Part shown: in pieces, positions 6,334 to 10,284 of the stretch
How the letters are laid out: each line of letters opens with the position of its first letter
How positions within the stretch are numbered: the stretch's first letter is position 1
Source of the DNA: Rhodospirillales bacterium
GTDB lineage: Bacteria; Pseudomonadota; Alphaproteobacteria; Geminicoccales; Geminicoccaceae
Direction of reading: 5' to 3'
DNA length: 10,284 nucleotides
Assembly (NCBI GenBank): GCA_007131045.1
Contig: SLRI01000191.1
Location: forward strand, 1-10,284
Program-made: the position numbers and the translations under genes
Notes under the pieces: generated by a model
Told to the model about the DNA's origin: nothing
The model's input: only the letters and a program-made list of their open reading frames with translations
The model's database searches: none

Positions 6334-6640
6334 GCCGCGCGAGGCGGCCGATCGATCTTCAGCGCCGGTTCGTCGCGCCGCCAGTGGACTTCGCCGAGCA
6401 TCGAGTCGAGGATCGGCTTCCGGTCGCCTTCGACCGCCGGCACGGCGTCGCCGCTCTACCCACGGCGAGCCCCATCCGCACAGCCTGTCGTCGTGGTTGT
6501 GGAGCAGCCGCACGGTCGGCACGGGTGGCCGGCTCGCTGAGCACCGCCCTCAGCGCCACCACGATGATCGCCCTCGGTTCCAGCCGCTCGGCCTCGCCTC
6601 TGCGTGGGCCACCAACTCGCCCTGCCGTCCGCCGCGAAGC
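6310..6640 (-). pseudogene. Possible frame-broken gene remnant in the 6334-6763 gap
   Basis: The 430-bp gap between the ELM1 gene and the dehalogenase has no intact gene that I trust. On the minus strand, protein-like stretches follow one another in order but in different frames. GELVAHAEA is read at about 6621-6595, LEPRAIIVVALRAVLSEPAT at about 6583-6524, VPTVRLLHNHDDRLCGWGSP at 6522-6463, and GDRKPILDSMLGEVHW starting near 6430, running on as ALKIDRPPRAAQLF. Each is balanced in composition, unlike the Arg/Pro/Ala-rich out-of-frame readings around it. Single-base shifts would join them into one chain of at least about 100 residues. I do not recognise the family. The last segment runs into the antisense of the ELM1 3' end, so the end is unclear. 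Sequencing error could also produce this pattern. The rest of the gap (about 6641-6763) shows nothing clear. Confidence 0.35.
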
Positions 6641-6763
6641 CGCGGGTGGCGGCGGTCGAGCCGATTTCAGTCGGCGCAGATTCCCCGATTTTCTCGTACT
6701 GTCCTTCCGGCCCTCGACCCGGCCCGACTTGACGGCGGCCTTGGCCGGTGCGACAGCGTGCTG

Positions 6764-7495
6764 ATGGTCGACCTGTTGCTGCCCGGTGCCCCGGCCCCGC
6801 TGCCGATCGCGGCCGTCTGCTTCGATGCCTACGGAACCCTGCTCGACGTGCACTCGGCCGTGGCAAGGGTGGCGGCGAGCAGCAACCGGACGGCGGCGCC
6901 CGACCGCTTCGACTCGCTTTCTGCCCTCTGGCGGGACAAGCAGCTGGCCTATACTTGGCTGCGCAACAGCATGCGCTGCCACGCCGATTTCGCCACGGTC
7001 ACCGCCGACGCTCTCGACCACGCTCTGGCGGCCTACGGGCTCGACGGTGATGCGGCGCTGAGGACCGCACTGCTCGATGCCTATCGGTCGCTCAGCCCCT
7101 ATCCGGAGGTGCCGGAAGCGCTGCGCCGGCTGCGGGCCGCCGGTGTGCCGCTTGCCGTGCTCTCCAACGGGACGCCCGAGATGCTGGCCCGGGGCCTCGC
7201 CAACGCCGGCATCGCAGCGCTGCTCGATGCGGTCATCTCGGTCGAGGAACTCGGCGTGTTCAAGCCGGTGCCGGAGGTCTACGCGCTCGCCACCCGCCGC
7301 TTCGGCGTGCCGGCCCGCCGGATTCTCTTCATCTCGGCCAATGGCTGGGACGTGCACGGGGCGGCGAGCTTCGGCTGCACGGTCGTTCACCTGAACCGGC
7401 AGCAGGCGGCAGCCGAGCGCCTGCCGGGGCGGCCGGCGCACGTGCTCGCCGATCTCGCACCACTGCCCGAGCTGTTTCATGGAAACTTCGAATGA
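6764..7495 (+). CDS. Haloacid dehalogenase, type II (L-2-haloacid dehalogenase family)
   Basis: A 243-residue HAD-superfamily hydrolase closely matching L-2-haloacid dehalogenases, which hydrolyse (S)-2-haloalkanoic acids to (R)-2-hydroxy acids through an Asp ester. The catalytic set seems complete when compared with the well-studied Pseudomonas L-DEX enzyme from memory: nucleophile D21 and T25 in CFDAYGTLLDVHS, R57 in LWRDKQLAYTWLR, S134-N135 in VLSNGTP, K167 and Y173 in FKPVPEVY, and S191, N193 and D196 in FISANGWDVHGA. Length is typical, with about 10 extra N-terminal residues. The ATG at 6764 has no strong ribosome-binding site; a GTG two codons upstream is possible. The long in-frame extension before it is not protein-like. 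The stop overlaps the next start (ATGA, 7492-7495), so it is coupled to the dehydratase. The physiological substrate may not be halogenated. Confidence 0.92.
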   Translation: MVDLLLPGAPAPLPIAAVCFDAYGTLLDVHSAVARVAASSNRTAAPDRFDSLSALWRDKQLAYTWLRNSMRCHADFATVTADALDHALAAYGLDGDAALRTALLDAYRSLSPYPEVPEALRRLRAAGVPLAVLSNGTPEMLARGLANAGIAALLDAVISVEELGVFKPVPEVYALATRRFGVPARRILFISANGWDVHGAASFGCTVVHLNRQQAAAERLPGRPAHVLADLAPLPELFHGNFE

Positions 7496-8547
7496 ACGCT
7501 GCCGTCACCGACAGCCCGGCTCCGCGCCCGGCACAGCAACCAGCACCGCCCGGCGGATCGTCCGGCGAGGCGCCGATCGTCACGATCGCTGACATCGAGG
7601 CCGCGGCGGTACGGCTCGCCGGGGTGGCCTGGCGGACGCCGCTGTTGTCGAGCGAGGCGCTCGATGCGGCGGTCGGCGGGCGGCTGCTGATCAAGGCCGA
7701 GCCGCTGCAGCGCACCGGCTCGTTCAAGTTCCGCGGTGCCTGCAACACCATCGCCCAATTGCCGCCCGGCCCGGTGGTCGCCTACTCCTCGGGCAATCAT
7801 GCCCAGGGCGTGGCGCTGGCGGCACGTCTCGCGGGGCGCGAAGCCACGATCATCATGCCGAGCGATGCGCCCGCGATCAAACAGGCCAATACCGAGCGAC
7901 TGGGTGCTACGCTCGTCCTCTACGATCGCCATAGCGAGGATCGCGAGGCGATCGGCGCCGAGATCGCCGCCCGAACCGGGGCACATCTGGTCAAGCCTTA
8001 TGACGATCCACGAATCATCGCCGGGCAGGGTACGGTCGGCCTCGAGATGGCGGAGGACGTCAGGGCCATGGGCATCGTGCCGGATGCGGCCATCGTCTGC
8101 TGCGGCGGTGGCGGGCTGATCGCCGGGACTGCGACGGCGCTCTGCCACGCCTTTTCCGAGATCGCCGTCTTCAGCGCCGAGCCCCTGGGCTTCGACGACA
8201 CGGCCCGCTCGCTCCTCTCCGGTGTCCGCGAGGGGAACGTGCCGGGCGCCGTCTCGATCTGCGACGCGCTCCTCGCCCCCATGCCGGGCGAGCTGACCCT
8301 CGCGGTCAACCGCCGGCTGCTCGCGGGCGGGCTCGTGGTGGACGATGCCGCGGTGCTCGACGCCATGCGCAGGGCCTTCCTCGAGCTCAAGGTCGTGGTC
8401 GAGCCGGGCGGTGCCGTGGCCCTGGCCGCGGCGCTCTCCGGTGCCCTCGACTGCCGCGGCAAGACCGTGCTCGTCGTGCTTTCCGGCGGCAATGTAGATC
8501 CCACCCGCTTCCGCGAGGCGCTCGATTCGGCCCGGCAGCGGTCCTAG
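7492..8547 (+). CDS. PLP-dependent threonine/serine dehydratase
   Basis: A 351-residue fold-type II PLP enzyme of the threonine dehydratase/serine racemase group, which deaminates hydroxy amino acids to 2-oxo acids. The Schiff-base lysine is K79 in GSFKFRGA (76-83). SSGNHAQG (99-106) binds the substrate carboxylate, CGGGGLIAG (204-212) is the glycine-rich loop that holds the cofactor phosphate, and VEPGGAVALAA (303-313) and VLSGGNVD (329-336) are typical late motifs. There is no C-terminal ACT domain, so feedback control by isoleucine as in biosynthetic IlvA is not expected; this is the short, catabolic or racemase-like form. The first 28 residues are Ala/Pro-rich and probably disordered. The ATG at 7492 overlaps the dehalogenase stop by 4 bp. 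Threonine, serine and 3-hydroxyaspartate are all possible substrates and sequence alone does not decide. Confidence 0.92.
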   Translation: MNAAVTDSPAPRPAQQPAPPGGSSGEAPIVTIADIEAAAVRLAGVAWRTPLLSSEALDAAVGGRLLIKAEPLQRTGSFKFRGACNTIAQLPPGPVVAYSSGNHAQGVALAARLAGREATIIMPSDAPAIKQANTERLGATLVLYDRHSEDREAIGAEIAARTGAHLVKPYDDPRIIAGQGTVGLEMAEDVRAMGIVPDAAIVCCGGGGLIAGTATALCHAFSEIAVFSAEPLGFDDTARSLLSGVREGNVPGAVSICDALLAPMPGELTLAVNRRLLAGGLVVDDAAVLDAMRRAFLELKVVVEPGGAVALAAALSGALDCRGKTVLVVLSGGNVDPTRFREALDSARQRS

Positions 8548-8580
8548 CGGCCGTTGCGCGATCACCTTCAGCCGGCCGAT

Positions 8581-8616
8581 AGGCGCAGCGTCGGGGACGG
8601 TATCCGCTGTACGCCT
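8581..8616 (+). terminator. Possible stem-loop after the dehalogenase/dehydratase operon
   Basis: AGGCG-CAGCG (8581-8590) can pair with CGCTG-TA-CGCCT (8605-8616), giving 10 bp with a 2-nt bulge and a 14-nt loop. It starts 33 bp past the dehydratase stop and 32 bp short of the opposing small gene, so it could end both transcripts. It lacks a U-tract, so the terminator call is weak. Confidence 0.3.
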
Positions 8617-8648
8617 GTAAGCGCGGCTCGACCTGCGGTTGCTACCGA

Positions 8649-8882
8649 CTAGCCGAACAACAGCCGGGCGACCCAGAAGATGCCTCCCCACAAGGCGAGC
8701 GAGGTGCTGACGATGAAGAGCGTCGCCACGGGTGCCGGCCAGCGCTCGTCCTGGTCGCGCGTGGCATCCACGCATGGTGGTGCCACCATGACCAGTCCGG
8801 CGGGGTGAGCATGTCTCTGCACGGGCCATTCTCCGCTCTGGGATCGAGATGTCGCCCGCCGAAGCGGCGACCCGTGGATCAT
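8649..8882 (-). CDS. Small hypothetical protein with C-terminal membrane segment
   Basis: A 77-residue protein that I cannot name. Residues 1-49 are polar and low in obvious structure. Residues 50-73 (APVATLFIVST then SLALWGGIFWVA) form one clear transmembrane helix, and the chain ends in RLLFG, so it should be tail-anchored in the inner membrane. The ATG at 8882 has a good AGGAGA site about 10 nt upstream (around 8891-8896), which supports translation from here. The N-terminal half is less convincing, and a shorter form from the ATG at residue 32 is possible. The gene is convergent with the dehydratase operon and divergent from the AEC permease. The tail plan, helix then R-L-F-G, recalls the end of the hypothetical protein at 399-872, though the similarity is too short to prove kinship. 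Confidence 0.55.
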   Translation of the reverse strand: MIHGSPLRRATSRSQSGEWPVQRHAHPAGLVMVAPPCVDATRDQDERWPAPVATLFIVSTSLALWGGIFWVARLLFG

Positions 8883-8959
8883 GCACCCCGTTCTCCTAAC
8901 AAAGGGTTAAGGGCCGAACGATTTCGCCGCACAGCGGCGCTGCCGGGAGAGCCGGTCGC

Positions 8960-9889
8960 TTGAGCGCCTTCGTCGATATCGTCCTGCCCGTTTTCGCCCT
9001 GATCGGCGTCGGCTATGCCGCAGCACGCGCCGGGGTGTTCGACGAGACCGCGACCCGGGCATTGAGCCGCTTCGTCTTCCAGTTCGCCCTGCCGGTGATG
9101 TTATTCTCCAGCCTCGCGGCCCAGGGGCGCCCCGCCGAGTTCGATGGGCGCTATCTCCTGGCCTACTTCATTGCGGTCGCGGTCGCTGCCGGCGGTGGCG
9201 CGTTGCTCGCCCAAAGACCCGGCCGGGCGGGTGGCCAGGTGGCGGTCGTTGCCGGCTTCTCGGCCTGCTACGGCAATGTGATCCTGCTCGGCATCCCGCT
9301 CGTCCTCACCGCGCTCGGCGAGGCCGCGACCTTGCCGCTCTTTGCCCTGGTGAGCGTGCACGGCCCGATCATGATGACCCTGGTCACCATCCTGCTCGAG
9401 CGCGGCAGTGGTGCTGCACCGCCGGGCGGCCGGCTGCTCCAGACCCTCAAGGGGCTCGCCGCCAATCCGATCCTGATCGGCCTGCTCGCCGGCCTCGCCG
9501 TGGGCGTCAGCGGCTTGGCGCTGCCGGGACCGGTGGCCGCCAGCACGGCCCTGCTCGGCCAGGCGGCGTTGCCGGCTGCACTCTTCGCCATGGGGGCCTC
9601 GCTCGCCGGCTACCGGATTCGCGGGGCCCTGGGCCTCGCCCTCGGTCTCGTCTTCCTCAAGACGGTGCTGCAGCCGCTGGTCGTCTGGCTCCTGGTCGAT
9701 TACGTGTTCGAGATCGCGAGCCCCTGGTCGGATACCGCCATCCTGCTCGCCGCCATGCCCACGGGCGTGAACGCCTATCTCTTCGCCGTCCGCTACCGCA
9801 CCGGCGAGGCCGAGGCGGCGACGGCCATCGTGCTCTCGACCGCCGCCTGCCTGGTTACCGTCTCGGTCATCCTGGCACTTCGGCTCTAG
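8960..9889 (+). CDS. AEC-family (auxin efflux carrier-like) permease
   Basis: A 309-residue integral membrane protein with about ten hydrophobic segments spread over its length, as in the AEC family of secondary carriers, which move organic anions such as malate or malonate, or amino acid-derived acids, across the inner membrane. Family features are FALPVMLFSSLA (42-53), CYGNVILLGIPLV (103-115), the NP..IGLLAGLAVG repeat start (169-182), LPAALFAMGASLAGYR (204-219) and AAMPTGVNAYLFA (264-276), the last mirroring the first half in the typical inverted repeat. The start is TTG at 8960 with GGGAGA 9 nt upstream (8945-8950); no ATG lies near enough to replace it. It is divergent from the small membrane protein at 8649-8882, with a 77-bp gap. 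Its stop shares CTAG (9886-9889) with the stop of the opposing LEA2 gene. Substrate is not predictable. Confidence 0.9.
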   Translation: MSAFVDIVLPVFALIGVGYAAARAGVFDETATRALSRFVFQFALPVMLFSSLAAQGRPAEFDGRYLLAYFIAVAVAAGGGALLAQRPGRAGGQVAVVAGFSACYGNVILLGIPLVLTALGEAATLPLFALVSVHGPIMMTLVTILLERGSGAAPPGGRLLQTLKGLAANPILIGLLAGLAVGVSGLALPGPVAASTALLGQAALPAALFAMGASLAGYRIRGALGLALGLVFLKTVLQPLVVWLLVDYVFEIASPWSDTAILLAAMPTGVNAYLFAVRYRTGEAEAATAIVLSTAACLVTVSVILALRL

Positions 9890-10284
9890 GGATCCTGCAA
9901 CCTGCCGAGAGCGCCCGGCAGGTCTGGGATGACGATGGACGAATCGGCGCTGAAGGCGAGGGGGCGCGAGGCGAGGCCCGTGGACTGGAAGAGATCGCCC
10001 GTGATCTTGTAGTCGAGCGCACCGGCCTCCAAGGCGAGCAGCCGGTTGATCAGCTCGCCCGTCTGCACCCGGATCGTGACCGGCACCACCGTCTCGCCGA
10101 GCCGCGGGATCTCGAAAGCGGCATCGCTGACCCCGGTGCCGAAGGCGCGGCCGTTCACCTCCATGGCGAAGCGCAGGCCTTGGGCCCGGATCGGCCCGGG
10201 ATTCGGGTTGGTGAAGCGCAGATCGAGCCCGATCGACTGCTCGAGGAGGCCCGCCTCGGCGAAGCGGAGATCGGCGAGTTGCAC
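9886..10284 (-). CDS. LEA type 2 family protein (partial, 5' end beyond window)
   Basis: The last 132-133 residues of a protein with a LEA14/WHy-type domain (water stress and hypersensitive response fold), a small immunoglobulin-like beta sandwich found in plants and in many bacterial envelope proteins. Visible marks are ADLRFAEAGLLEQSIGLDLR, then FTNPNPGPI, the family's NPN motif, then FAMEVNGRAFGTGVSD, and VVPVTIRVQTGEL. Bacterial members usually begin with a signal or lipoprotein peptide, which here would lie past position 10284; the codon at the edge is GTG and is probably an internal Val rather than the start. The protein ends LPGALGRLQDP at a TAG whose reverse complement overlaps the AEC stop. 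A periplasmic or membrane-linked protective role is typical of the family; nothing here specifies a partner. Confidence 0.82.
   Translation of the reverse strand: MQLADLRFAEAGLLEQSIGLDLRFTNPNPGPIRAQGLRFAMEVNGRAFGTGVSDAAFEIPRLGETVVPVTIRVQTGELINRLLALEAGALDYKITGDLFQSTGLASRPLAFSADSSIVIPDLPGALGRLQDP

Noticed and set aside
5819..6763. Long in-frame extension upstream of the dehalogenase, overlapping the ELM1 gene
   Set aside because: The added sequence is Arg/Ser/Pro-rich and out of frame over a clear DUF1022 protein; HAD homologues begin just before the CFDAYGTL motif, so ATG 6764 is preferred.
6384..6764. 126-codon plus-strand frame in the gap before the dehalogenase
   Set aside because: It has no motif, low-complexity Arg/Ala/Ser composition and no ribosome-binding site; the minus strand reads more like protein here.
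7477..8886. 469-codon minus-strand frame over the dehydratase
   Set aside because: It lies antisense to a gene with all PLP dehydratase motifs, and its composition is that of an antisense shadow.

Overview
This is a very GC-rich chromosomal window with dense genes, short spacers, frequent GTG/TTG starts and 4-bp stop/start overlaps. The gene families fit a Gram-negative alphaproteobacterium of Rhodospirillales type: an HX4E lipid A-type acyltransferase, a bacterial ELM1 (DUF1022) protein and an AEC permease. The taxonomic placement is inferred from gene content and style only. No rRNA, tRNA, CRISPR array, transposase or phage gene was found.

Layout. Positions 1-363 hold no convincing gene. 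They contain an elaborate set of inverted repeats: 29-bp outer arms enclosing two long imperfect palindromes, with a third hairpin to the left. Positions 399-872 (minus) encode an unnamed protein with a C-terminal membrane anchor, divergent from the main operon across a 362-bp gap. Positions 1235-6333 (plus) look like one five-gene operon: sulfotransferase, GT8-like glycosyltransferase, LpxL/HtrB-like acyltransferase, second sulfotransferase, and ELM1/DUF1022 protein. After a 430-bp gap, which seems to hold a frame-broken gene remnant on the minus strand, a translationally coupled pair follows: a type II haloacid dehalogenase and a PLP-dependent threonine/serine dehydratase (6764-8547). A small membrane protein (8649-8882, minus) is divergent from an AEC-family permease (8960-9889). 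The permease converges, with overlapping stop codons, on a LEA type 2 protein that runs off the right edge.

How the genes work together. The five-gene operon is the main interest. It combines PAPS-dependent sulfation (two enzymes), sugar transfer (a GT-A-like enzyme and possibly the GT-B-like DUF1022 protein) and acyl transfer. The simplest reading, an inference, is a pathway that makes or decorates a sulfated glycolipid or a lipid A/LPS-like envelope molecule. I do not recognise this exact arrangement as a described pathway. The HAD/dehydratase pair looks like separate small-molecule catabolism.
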